From positions 159,217 through 223,216 of the forward strand of contig NMRA01000361.1 in NCBI GenBank assembly GCA_002633005.1: 64,000 bases of DNA, written 5' to 3'. Position numbers and translations under genes: made by a program. The notes under the pieces were generated by a model. It did not search any database and had not been told where the DNA came from. It saw nothing but the letters and a program-made list of their open reading frames with translations. The DNA comes from Phoronis australis. Lineage: Eukaryota > Phoronida > Phoronidae. This document shows, one piece after another, positions 22,635 to 34,800 of this stretch; within the stretch, counting starts at the first letter, position 1, and every line of letters begins with the position of its first letter.

Positions 22635-25600
22635 TTGCTGTATGTTATCCAGATGACAATTTACATTGGCGAAGCAAGATATCGTTTTTGTTCTCAGCAC
22701 AAAGCACCTAGCTTAGTTAGAAACATTTGCCAACAGAACGGGCCTGGAACGGACATTCAATACTGCAAATGACGCGTTCCGAAAATATGCGCTGGATTGG
22801 AATTTCAACTCGTATCAGAAAGGATTTTTTTCTCGTAATGACACCGATCCTGGTTTTTCCGTCCGAAGTGTGGAACAAAAGAAAACCACAGTGTTGGCAA
22901 CCTTTGAAAACGATGCTCTTGGTCCGTGTTGGTTGGGGCGCTTTCGACACAACTAGGGACCATATCAGAACTTAACGAGTTTTGCAGATGGGGACACGTA
23001 AACACTTGAAGTGAGTTGATTGTGGCAACGAGCGCAGAACAAATGGTATTACTAGTCGTCCTTTTCTTCTGTTGTTTCAGAAAAATATCGCCTAGTTACA
23101 TTCACTTGGTGAGTTTATTCAGATCAACATCCTCTTGACTTTCGTTTTATATCACTAACATAACCGAAAACAACTACGAGGATTTCTAAGACTGAAAACT
23201 CCTTATAAAACGTCCTTAGTTGTTTCACTAAAAGTTGAACTAAGTTGTAAAATAATTAATCTAATTATTGAAGGACCTTAGACCTACACTGGTAAAACTA
23301 CATTTCCGCAGTACGTAAGTGCCAAAAAAGGGAAAATCAATAAAGCCACTTTTAAAGTCGGTGATAGGACATCACTTTCGTTACCAACAAGAACATCAAA
23401 CCATCAGGGAACCAAAAAAGGCTTAAGAGCTTATTTGGGTTAGCCAGCCTACAATTTCATGTCCACCTTGCCAGTGCTTGCGTTGCCGGCTCGCTTGGCA
23501 ATAGTTCAACATCAGATAAACGTTATGACGTTTTTAAACTATAAAGCACTTCGGTTAAGAATAGGCAGCTAAGTAGCATTGAAGTGCCCCTTTAAGAATT
23601 GCCGGAACTCGACATCTCATCAATAGAACTTATGTTCGGCATATGTACAAAGAATTCCGCATAAATCCCGTGATGAACATAGCGCGTGCGGCAGTACTGC
23701 TCCGTTTCAAGAGATAAGAAGGAGAGCTGAGTAAGCAAAATTGGTTCATTTTTGTGACGTGACAATGCAAAAATAGTTTCTCGGTGGAAAGATGGTCACA
23801 GAAAACCCGCCACAAGAGAGATCTGAAACAGTTAAATGTCACCACTCCTGAGGTTCATCACTACATACTCCTCCGAAGGTTCACTACCCCGAAAAATGAA
23901 AACTGAATGTGCGCTAATAAGGCGGAACTGACATCAATGTAGTATTGTATTCGTGTCCATTTAGTGAAGACTTGCAGGGACAGGGAACCCAAATATACTA
24001 GTACTGCATGAAGTTTCGACACAGCCGGGGGCGTGGCTCCGTTGCAGTTGGCATGGGCGGATCCAGGATTTTGAGTTAGGCGAGGGGGGCAGGGCAAAGT
24101 ATTAGCCAGGATTTTGTCCGCCACCCCCGAACTGCAAATGGAATCTGGGAGAATTTTAAGTAGCTGGGTGGCAGAGTTGTGATAAACGCTTTTTACTCCC
24201 AACCCTCAAATGAAAATTGACCAAACGCCAGATAAGAAAATATTTTCAAAGTGCTTTTAATACATGGGTAGACCCAAAAGGGTATTTGTAAGAGTTACAA
24301 TTGTACATTAGACCCGACAAAAATAAAACGTGCCATGAAATATTCTCTTATTTTTTGTGCTATTTTTCACACCGCGTAAGCCGAATAATTTTTGGGGATT
24401 TAAAATAAGAGCCGGGACTAACTTCTTTCGGAATGGCCGTTGTTTGTACACCAACTGATTGACACTAATGGATGATGGCAACGGTTCTGTCACTGGGTCA
24501 CAGCAGTGCACTCACCGGGTAATTCTATGAGAGGAAATCCTTGTCTCAAATTTTACTTTCATGTACTTGCAGTTCATACGATATAGTTATGGAATTCTAC
24601 TGAAGTAGCAGATATATACGATTACTCGACATATGTTTTCGCTTGGTGGTTTATCGTTTTCCAAAGCTCCCATCACCACCGAGACCTGGCGTCGTGTCAC
24701 CTCCGTGGTGTGGTGGAATGGAGCGGTGGTATATGACTCCGAAAGACATAAAAACGATATCACTGTCTATATAGGAATCTTCATCGAGTTCTGTCATCAC
24801 CGACATTTTCGCCTAGGTCAAGTATTCACCATCAATATCGTAAAAAGCCATAACCGTTTGTTACAGTCCAACATGTACACGAACTGCCATTGAAGAAGAT
24901 CGCTAACCATATCACTTAGCCTACTCGTCAACAGTATCAGTTTATCAAACAATAAAAACGTCATCTGTAAACTTTTTTGTCAGCTACAGTATATTTAACA
25001 CTATTAGTACAAATTGCGCGTATTTAGGCTCATTTGCCTAAACGTAAACATGCGCCTACCTTGGGGATTATGCGCATGCTATACATGCGAACTGACTTGA
25101 GTAAAACCAAAGGGCAGGTTTCAAACTGAAATGCGAGTGAAACTTGACTTATCCGTTACAAAATAGTAGACGTCACATTAACATGTACAGAATTTACACT
25201 AGGAATTCAATAAACAAACGCTTGCGGACATTCTCATTTCTCACTCATCCAGTGGCAAAATACAATACCGTAATTTGTAATTCTTAGGGCAGTGACAACG
25301 GCGAAACGTTGCTTTCAGTAATAACTCCACTAAAATTTAAAGTTTAAAGGCTAACATACGAAATAGGCGTGCCTGCTGATCCAAAGTGAATTGTGATTTT
25401 TTTTGAAGTTAATGACCTCGGAGCTGCGTGTAGTGGTTTAGCTGGCTAAAGAAGCGAGAATCGAACTAGAAATTTTGCTCTCACAAAATCGGTCTCATAA
25501 CATTCAGTACAGTGATCGGATGTTCTTTCCGGAAACAGAAAAAAAAAACATAGACACCATCAGCGATTCCGGAAAATGCATCAAATTTGATTGGGGTTGG

Positions 25601-27500
25601 TCAACTTGGTCAACCTTAAAATGCCGCATGTGTGCATTGGCGCATCGGAAACATGTTTTTAAACCCCAAAGGATTAAGAATTCACAGCTAAACAGTGGCG
25701 AAATAATGTAATTTGAGTAAAAATGAATGATATGCACTTGAAACATGAATGTATGAATAGGTGTTTACATTCAAATTTCATTGAAATGAAAATTCATCTC
25801 AAAACAAAAACGAATATTTATTTTATAAAATTACAACAAGCAGCATGATTGATAACATCTGACTGAACTTTACATTTGTTACAAATACCAATTAGAAATG
25901 CCAAAAGTAAAAAAATATCACTGCAAATGGAATACCATCCAGCAAATAATGCCTATGGAAATTTTGAAATAAACCGACTAACTCCAACAAACTGGTCTCA
26001 AAATCTGAGCAAGTGGCATCCTGAAAATTGAGAGACCACTGGTGATTGACACAAAGCAGTTCAACTTTAGAAGGGTTGGCCACCCCCCAGAATAACGGAA
26101 TTTTGAATTCTTTTATATTTATCAATACCTCAATGATTAGTATCATTTTCATCAAGGTAAAGAAAGATTGGAAACAAATTTCATGAATTTGAGTAAAAAA
26201 TAATCTCTTTATTTTAGTTTTGGGGTGGTAAGTGAAGGGACATTTTCTGTCAATCTCTCTATTTGATTGCCATACACTAGGACAGACCATATTCCAGGCT
26301 TACAAATATGTATCAAAGGACTCCTGAAAACCATCTACACTTCCAGAATGGGCAACTCCATATTCACAAGGTGGAGTTAATGAATAAAGCTACCTCTTTT
26401 GGACCCCACATGTGAACAAAAATCAGTTCATCACTATGGTAACAGACCCACGCGGTTACCTTGACGCAGGCATTGCTACAGGAATAACTATTGCTGGATT
26501 TGCAACACCTGCTGAATTTCGAGTTCCCCTTTGTAACAAGCTGACATCTATTGGGAGAAACAAGCACTAACGAGTCAAGTAAGGGTCATAATTTTAAGTA
26601 CAAAACACAAAATATGCTTTAACAATATAGGGTCAATAAAACACAATTGTAAAACTCAACAGTCGCATACTTTAACGATTCAGCATCTCAGAGAGAGAGA
26701 AAATGAGTTGCACACAAAGTTACTTAAACATGCAGTTTACATGATGGAACAAACACAAAAACACCACCCTAATGACTAGAATTACTGCGTTCACATAACA
26801 TTCCTAAACAATGAAAAATTCGTTTTGATTAACTGAAAGATTGTCCCTCAGCACATTCACAAGCAGCTGGCCACCACAACATGTTGACTACCAGATGAAC
26901 TTTTAAATCAAGCCCAATGTTGTATTAAGAGTCTAGAAGAATGTCCAAATTTGGCTAACTTCAAAGCACATATCTTAGAAATGACTGATTCATATCAAAC
27001 TGTCAGATCTTTACTGCACTGTTCTCCAAAACGCATCAAAGCACTCCACTTTTGCAAAAAAGGCTATCAAAAATAGGACTTTTATGATTTTCATGAAAAA
27101 ATGCATCAGATGAAATTAGAATTCAGAAAACTTTAACAGCATTTCTGAGAATCCCTTTTGCATAAAATTTTGTATTTATTTAGCTAAATACATAACCTTA
27201 AACAAACATGATTAAAAATCAATGGAGACAGTTATTCATATTGGAAGTTTCAGACAAATGTTGCAAAATAGAATTCAGTATATTACACACTTGAAACTGG
27301 TAAAGGTCGACAGTTTTAATGGACCGCACTGGAAATATGGGTGTGTCTAATTTGTCACACTTAGTTTAGATTGTTCGTCTATCGGCCTCTATCTCTGTGT
27401 TTTATTGTATTGTATTGTATTGATACCTATATTATCTTAAACCAATCAATCAATCAATGAAGACATCAGAAACAGTCTAGTCTTGCATGAGTAAATAGAT
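22635..27500. other. Intergenic region between Tbx1/10 and RAD51D
   Basis: No gene recognised on either strand; open frames are short and of random composition. A G-rich fragment near 24040-24130 (GGCGGATCCAGGATTTT) resembles the terminus of the TIR element at 27503. Repeat copies lie at about 26370-26545 and 26938-27300, and TATTG/CAAT pentamer-tetramer microsatellites at about 27400-27460. The Tbx1/10 promoter should lie just right of 22635; no TATA box stands out. Confidence 0.6.
26938..27300 (+). repeat. Dispersed repeat family A, copy 2
   Basis: Contains GGCTAACTTCAAAGCACATA, ATCTTAGAAATGACTGA, CACTTTTGCAAAAAAGGCTA, AAAATAGGACTTTTATGATT and CATGAAAAAATG in the shared order. It lies just left of the TIR element. 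Confidence 0.65.
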
Positions 27501-27959
27501 CACAGTGGCGGATCTAGGATATCACAAGGGGGGGCCAACATTTTGTCCGGCTGTAAGCATTTGAGCAAACTGAACCACAATTGTAGATACGCATAGCACC
27601 AAATGAGGGGAGATCGGGAGGGGGGTTTGCCCCCCTCCCGCCCAGGAAATTTTTCTGTTTTTACCTCTAAAAATCAAGCATTTTCCTTGATTCCTGAAGT
27701 GTAATCCAACAAAAAAAGGAAAAAAAACACGGAGAACGTATCAAACAGGAAAAAACTGCGAGTACCAAAGACTAGAACTCACGACCTGGAGGATAGAGCG
27801 CGCCTGCGTNGGAGATCGGGAGGGGGGTTTGCCAGGAAATTTTTCTGTTTTTACCTCTAAAAATCAAGCATTTTCCTTGATTCCTGAAGTGTAATCCAAC
27901 AAAAAAAGGAAAAAAAACACGGAGAACGTATCAAACAGGAAAAAACTGCGAGTACCAAA

Positions 27960-28015
27960 GACTAGAACTCACGACCTGGAGGATAGAGCGCGCCTGCGTT
28001 ACCACTACACCACCA
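27960..28015 (-). repeat. tRNA-like module (SINE-head-like, Pol III boxes)
   Basis: Read on the minus strand, TGGTGTAGTGG (28002-28012) fits the tRNA A box (TRGYNNAGNGG). GAGTTCTAGTC (27960-27970) is a degenerate B box about 31 nt downstream, normal tRNA spacing. The flanks do not form a clear acceptor stem, so this is a tRNA-derived SINE head or pseudo-tRNA rather than a functional tRNA. A truncated duplicate precedes the N at 27810. Confidence 0.45.
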
Positions 28016-28626
28016 CGATTTATTACTAATCTCATACTATAAGAGACCTACTTGTGTATGGTCCACAGCGTTTGCGCGCGAAACCTACTTCTTTTTGTAA
28101 TGCTTATTACACGTTTTATATTTTGTGCCATAAATTCTTAACAAATTTGTCGTATTTAAAATAGTCTTTAAATGCCCAAAAGACCAAATCCGTTTTTCGT
28201 GTTGGCAATAATGACGGGATTGCTTTGGAAATCGTCTTAAGATAAGGTTTGACAAAGAGAGTATTGCGAGTTTCTGAGTGATTCACTAAGGCTTCGATTG
28301 AAATTCACACCTTACCAGCAGCTTCTGTTTTTTCATCGTCACTCCGGTTCCATGAAGTAAATTTTCTTCATTGCACAGTGGAGCAGACGACGGAAACGGA
28401 GTCGTAGTGCGCAGCACCACTACCGGTCGCCTGGGATATCGCGGGAAAGCCTATACTTAGCCATAGTTCCGTTACGAATGCGCCGTGTTCCGAATTTGAC
28501 ACTTGAAATTGGATTTGAGCCTCCCCCCAACACTAAAACTGCACACATTTAAATCTTTTTTCATCAGTATAATTTTAATTACCGGGGTTAATTAATAAAC
28601 TCAACATTTACCTACGCTCTTACTGT

Positions 28627-28632
28627 TTTATT
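28627..28632 (-). terminator. Candidate RAD51D poly(A) signal within the transposon
   Basis: AATAAA on the minus strand, about 90 nt past the RAD51D stop codon and inside the TIR-bounded element at 27503-28691. Another AATAAA on the minus strand lies near 28018. Confidence 0.35.
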
Positions 28633-28722
28633 TTTTGCGGCATCCAAGGGGGGGGGCTGGGCCCCCTGGGCCCCCCCTAAATCCGCCTATGAGTCATCAA
28701 ATTAATTGAAGAAGTTGGAATT

Positions 28723-28824
28723 CTAGGGATTCGTATCCTGAAGTTGCTTCAATGCTTTGATGGCAGTTTTTGTACACGTGAGATTTGTTTCAGACAAATC
28801 AAACACAACTGACCTTCCTGTGGC
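28723..28824 (-). CDS. RAD51D: RAD51D last exon
   Basis: The acceptor ctttttgtag precedes 28824. The exon codes ATGRSVVFDLSETNLTCTKT and 13 further residues before TAG at 28723-28725. ATGRSVVFDL aligns loosely with the human PTGFQEMVDI segment, and the terminus is variable across species. Confidence 0.75.
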   Translation of the reverse strand, partial: ATGRSVVFDLSETNLTCTKTAIKALKQLQDTNP

Positions 28825-31800
28825 CTACAAAAAGAGAATAAAGTGAAAGAAGCATGTTGAAGAACAGAGCACTTAAGGTATTGATACTCACACAACAAAG
28901 CCAGGAGTCAAGGAAACTGCCTTATAAGACAACACAAATTCATGCAATAATGACATAATAGTAAAAGCAACTACAAACCTACGTTCCAACAAAAGAGTGA
29001 ATTCTTGATTTACAACCGCTACCGTATTGCTGCGCCATTAGGCCAATGGGTGTGTGCCGAACTGTGTTTATATGTGAATATAGGCACACTGGCCTAAAGG
29101 CAGTGCAATAAGGTATAACATCGGTCTTGGATGTGAAGTGATTTTTGGGTTGGCTAATGAGAGTTTGTTTGTCCTTGAGACTATGTGCTTCATTCATAAA
29201 ATGGCATGCAGTGACAAACCAACTCATCTGCTTGTAGAGCCTGGTTCCAAGTACTAATGAACTGTCAGTTCATTTGAGACCCTGCCACCACCTCCAAATT
29301 GACTTAGCAACAACACGAGACCAATTTCATAACAGTATGTGGTCTAAATCAAAAGCTGGCTCTTATGATGGAACGCAGGTTTATAGCCGTCTTTAAGGTA
29401 TTGACCAAACATGAGTTTACTTTGTATAAATGTGTGAAATAATACCAATGTAATGCATAGATATGTGACCACTTGGTACATCACAAACAGAGGAGCAACA
29501 AGAAATGCTCAATATTTCAAGTATTCCCACTAGATGGAGCAACATGTGGTACAAGAGCAAATTAGAGCAATGGTATGCTTAGAAGCCTAGAACTAGATGT
29601 GTTAAATAGTATAATAAAAATGGAAACTAGTGGGTAGAGAATACGTTGAAACTATCCAAAAATGGTGAAGTGTCGTCGCCTCCATAACAGAAAACTATTA
29701 GTCAAATGTCATGCAAAGGGTTAAGGAAATACAGCTACCGACGCTAAAAAACAAAATTGCCACAACTGGGGCGTGTCTCTATGACATTTGGCAGATGTGT
29801 TTCCATGAAGCTGACAACAGATGGTAAGTTTTATACCAACCCAGTTATTGCTGTGCCTCCTAGTGGCATCATCTTTGCCTCTGCATCTTTCTTAAAAGTT
29901 TGGCAAAAAATTTCTATTAAAGAGGCAACAATTCCTTTACACTATCGTACAGGTTTGGCATATACTGCACTATGTAGTACCAAACCACTCAAATGATCAG
30001 TATGAAACTTTGCAGATGTGTTCCTGACCATAAATGACGTTGATTTTCAGACAGACTGACAGTTGTGGTGCCCCTGGTGGTGATTTTGTCCTTTTTGTTT
30101 TCATAGCTATGTCTCTCAAACACCTTTCAAGATCTTTTAGAAATTTGTCATCTAAACAACAGATGGATGTATCTAACTACTGCCATGTCTCATCAAAATA
30201 ATTTGCTTTAATTGTTCATGATTTCCTGTCAGTTCCTTTACCAAGACAGAGACGACGGTAATATTCACCCACAAATGTTTATATGAGCGTATAAAAATTG
30301 AAACTGCCAAGTCAGTGTTGTATCTGCACGAGAACTGACACAAGCTTTCCTCTCATTAATGAAAGTGTAGCTGTGAAATGTCAATAACATCATTCAAGAG
30401 GCTTCAATTGGCAGTTAAAATGATAAATGCTTTTAAGAAATTATACTGCCACTGGGGTGCACAGTCTTAATAGAATTAGTCCAAAAATCAACTGGCTCGA
30501 GAAAGAACATAATTGTGCTAAATTTCAGGTTGACAAATCAAGAATTTTGGCCGAAAAAGAAGTGGACGCCAAACAATAAAATCATGTAAACACAGATAAT
30601 AATAATGATGATGATGATAATGATGATAATAATAACAAAGATAATAACAATAACATGAACAAGCAGTCTTTGGGGGTTTCACATGAACAAAAATAAGAAG
30701 CCTGCAGTAAGAACTAACCAGTCTGCAGCTTTTGACAAGAGTTGCTTTTCTCTGGCCGGACTGTGTGTGTTGTATTAGGACACGAGTGTTAGGGACATTC
30801 AGCCAGGACTTTCCTAACGCTGGCTTTATCTCCCCTGATTCCCCACTCACTGTCTGGTTAACAACCTGAAGGAGTAACAAATTGTAGCTGTAGATCTGTT
30901 CAGGAAAGTTTATTGTAAATCAAATTGAATCTGGCATGCCAGACAACAAATTAAAATTTTGTGAGTATTACCACGGACGCATCACGCTTCCGTAAAAGAT
31001 ACGACAGTTCCTGCTAAAGGAAGCGTGATGCCCGGGTCCTAGGTTCTAAGAGTTCAATTTTGTGAGTAATGTCCAACAGACCAGATTAAATTCATTTTAC
31101 AACCTACAGGAAATATGATCTAAAGGTTTTGTTAATATCCCAGACATCTTTTATCACAGCAAAAACAATCACATTTTGCTAAAAGGCAAACTGTAAAAAG
31201 ATGGATTAGGGCTCTAAAATAATTTTTAATATTACCCGTGAATAGACAATTCAGCATGCTGGCTCCGAACAATTATCATTATCTTCAGTCTTTGTAGAAT
31301 TTGTCTAGAGAAAGCAGAGTAGTGACTTACAAGGACAGCCAGGGAATGATTCATAATAAGAGCCTTCAGTTGAGACACTATGTGCTTCATGTACGTATAA
31401 CCTGAAAGACACGCAAAGAGGAGATAAGCGACAACACGAAAATTATCAGACCCCAAAAATGTTATCTTGACGGATAGTTACGCCACCTGAATTCGTCGCA
31501 AGGGGAACAATAGCCAACAAAGACACATACATTGTTTTCTTCACATTTTCCGATGATACGCAAGAAAGGGGCATGGTAAAGTAGAGATACACTGACAAAG
31601 GCAAGAGTCGTTAAAATGACTGAAATCTTTAATCAAAGGGAAGAGACATGGACACATAATACAAAAAATGAAAAATTTTGAGTTTGTGCATCCATTCACC
31701 ATATCAAAGGTCTTGTAATTGGGGTTGAAAGGAGAGCTCCCTTCCTGCCAACGATACTTCCAAAGTCCACTCACCATCACTCTGTTGAACTCCTATAATT

Positions 31801-34800
31801 GGTGCCAATACAGCAGTTATAGTGTCTATAACCAGCAGTTTCAAGTCAGAGAAGAAACTATCAGTTTGCTGAAAGAAATGTAAAAAATACATTTCAACCT
31901 GACCAAAGATATGAATGTTACATAAACACAATTTAACTATTTCAGAATGAGTTTAAACAAAATTATCAACAAAAGAGGTCACAAACTAGTTGTGACTTCA
32001 GACATGAACATGAAGACTGCTCGCTTATTTCAGAATGTCTTTGAACTGCATAGTCAACAGAACAAGTCAATTTGATGAGGAGCACTATTATTTAAATCAG
32101 TTCTGTAATTACAAAAATCAGTGTTAAATCAGAATTTTTTTAAATTAAGTACTCTCAGTGTTATTTGAAAACAAAAATAGCGTTCAAATGTTTTGCAAAT
32201 TTGTCGCAAAGCAACAACTGCTTTGCATCTTTTTAGCAAACTCTGCTGTGCCCCTTAAATGTATATGCTTCAAGAATACCAAATTGATGTTATTTGAAAC
32301 AAACAAACTTAATAAAAAGGTTCTGAAAAGTTTACATTTCATAAAAAAATCTAATATTATTTAATGCTTATATCAATCTGGAACGAAGAATTTGTTGATT
32401 CATTAAAAAACATCTTCGTGAAAGATGAGTTTCATTTTTAAGTCCTACTTGGTGTTTGTTGTATGACAATCTTAGGGAAATGTTTATCTCACAACTGAAA
32501 AATTGTACTCGTTACAATGGCTATAAACCTGTATTTCATCGCAAAAACACAAATTTTGGGTTAAACCACTTACTGCTGTAAAATTGTTGTCAACTTGCTC
32601 CTTTCCCTGATAAGGACTGATTTTTGGTCTTCCAAAGAACCGACAGTTTATAATTGTTCGAGACTCGGTGAATTCATGACACACCTCGACAAGTCAACTT
32701 GCAAAGACTGGTCTCAAGCAATAATGGGAATTGTCAGTTTTTTCCAAGCAAAAGAATAAATTGAGACCTATATCATAATTATACCACGTCTAAATTTCAA
32801 AAGTTGTTTTTTGCAATGAAAAGTGGGTTTATCACTACTTTAAGTTTCGTGAGGTTCACAAAGAGTTTGTATGAGCCTTTCCTTGTATATTTAAGCATCA
32901 CGCTTGTTTATTCCAGTTTTACAAATATACTACTCCAGAATCAAACGAACATGACAAAGGATAAACAATTTTGCTGTTTTCTGTTTGCACCAAAACATTT
33001 CCAAACATCGAGCCATAAACACGGTATAGAGAGGATCACCTTCTTCAAATTAGCACCAAGATCATGCAGGAAGTCCAACAGTTCAGAGACATCAAAAACT
33101 GATGAATACCGTAGTCTTGAACAACACTGCTCTATAGTCTGCAAAACGAGGCAAGAAATGAGCCCAATTCAGGTGGGATGTCACAGCAAAGTGCAAAAAC
33201 AAAATTATGTAATTCTTCAGGTTTCTGTCCACTCCGATTATTCTAGGAATGATTAAATTTTGTAATTACTCTATTTCCTATTATTGTCAAGTCTCTGATA
33301 CTTCAACTTCACTTTTCATATTGTCATCTTATCGCACAGTGGCAATTTTCATGTGACCATTTATGGTAGGCTTTAAAGATGGTATGAACGTATCTTGCTT
33401 AGGTCATTAACTGATCAAACTGATTAGAAAGGACTTCTAAGCTTAGGTCTATCTGACTGATCACCACAGGTACATTTAAAACACGATCCAAAATAACGAT
33501 GATTGATGGTGCCACATAAGACTTTAAGAAATTCTCATTTCATTACATAGTTGTTGATTGTACCTGCTGAGGTAGATTTATACTTTGTAGTTTGTTCTGT
33601 AATATGTCAGGAGTCAGGGATCCAGAGGAGTCAATGTACAGCACATTCTGAGCAGTAGTGAAGACCGCATTCAGCGCTGTCCCAATACAGACCTGTAAGT
33701 ACATGACTAGTAAATAAAACAACAACAGGGTAATGTCTTTGTCAGTACAAATTTTGTGCCAACTTTTAAATTAATTTTGTACTGACATTAAACTGTTTTG
33801 AGCTAAATAGCGGTTCTTCAATAAACATATACAGGAGATTGAAGAAGGGAAATATGTCAAACTTCAGAACATCATATCTCAGAAATGGCTGATCAGATTC
33901 ATACGAAACTTTCAGATACTATGCTTTATGCATGTTTCTCCATTTCTCCGAAATGCTGTTAGAAATTCTTTTAAACATGTTCCACTTTTGCACAAGAGGC
34001 TATTAAAAATAGGACTTCTACGATTTTTATGAAAAAACTCTAAAGATAGATAATTAAAAATGAAAATGAAACATTTTAGAAAACAGTAGCAGCGTTTTTG
34101 TGAGCTCTTCTTGAACAACAAAGTTTGATCGTGTTCTTGATACTATTGTTTTACTATCCATGTACCTTTCTGTCTTGTCAAAATTTTCTTGAATACATGG
34201 TAACGTGACCCAATTAACAGCTGATTCAGGTAAGAAGTCAGAAATTAAATTTTGCATTTTTTTCCACTTTCAGAAAATCTATACTGTCATTGAGATAAAA
34301 TCTATAGATTAGGCTAAATACATAAACTTGTCAATAAGGTCCAACATACTGTAGGTTTTCCACACTAGAACACCTAACGCCAGTGATAATTTGCAGGAAA
34401 ATTAGTCAAGAAGATCTACACGTTCACACAAATAGAATTTGCAGACTAGACTGTTTTGAACTAGGAATTGTTAAAAACAAAGGAGTCAGGCTCATAATGA
34501 TAAAGAATTTACACTTTACCAACCTGTGATTTGCCTGAAGCTGACTGGCCAATAAGTTCCGTTATCTCCCCTGTGTACAGGCCTCCATCCAGAAGTGAGT
34601 CTAGTCTACAAAATCAAAGTAGTGTTGATCAATCATGTTGTCAAATTTTGGGTAAAACCTTCTAAATTTAGCTACACAACATCTTGAAAAATCTTGGTAT
34701 CAGGACGAATGACAAAACTTATGAACCTGAATGAAGAGAGAAGCATGTTGATGGAATTTGGAATAGGTCACCCACAATGCCCTTGATCTTATGTCCACTG

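Larger units (their letters stand above)
27503..28691. mobile_element. TIR-bounded G-rich non-autonomous element abutting RAD51D
   Basis: The left end GGCGGATCTAGG (27508-27519) is inverted at the right end (28676-28687, GGCGGATTTAGG on the minus strand). Both ends are followed inward by G-runs. No transposase is visible inside. The element contains an unmerged contig overlap (single N at 27810: 27609-27809 repeated from 27811) and a tRNA-like module. No clear target-site duplication is seen. The right end stops about 30 bp from the RAD51D stop codon. Confidence 0.5.

Noticed and set aside
25430-25470. tRNA-like B box AGTTCGATTCTC on the minus strand
   Set aside because: No A box at the required distance and no cloverleaf; taken as chance or an old SINE crumb.
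32804-33256. 150-codon plus-strand frame overlapping RAD51D exon 5
   Set aside because: It is the antisense shadow of a well-supported RAD51D exon (33040-33138) and flanking intron.
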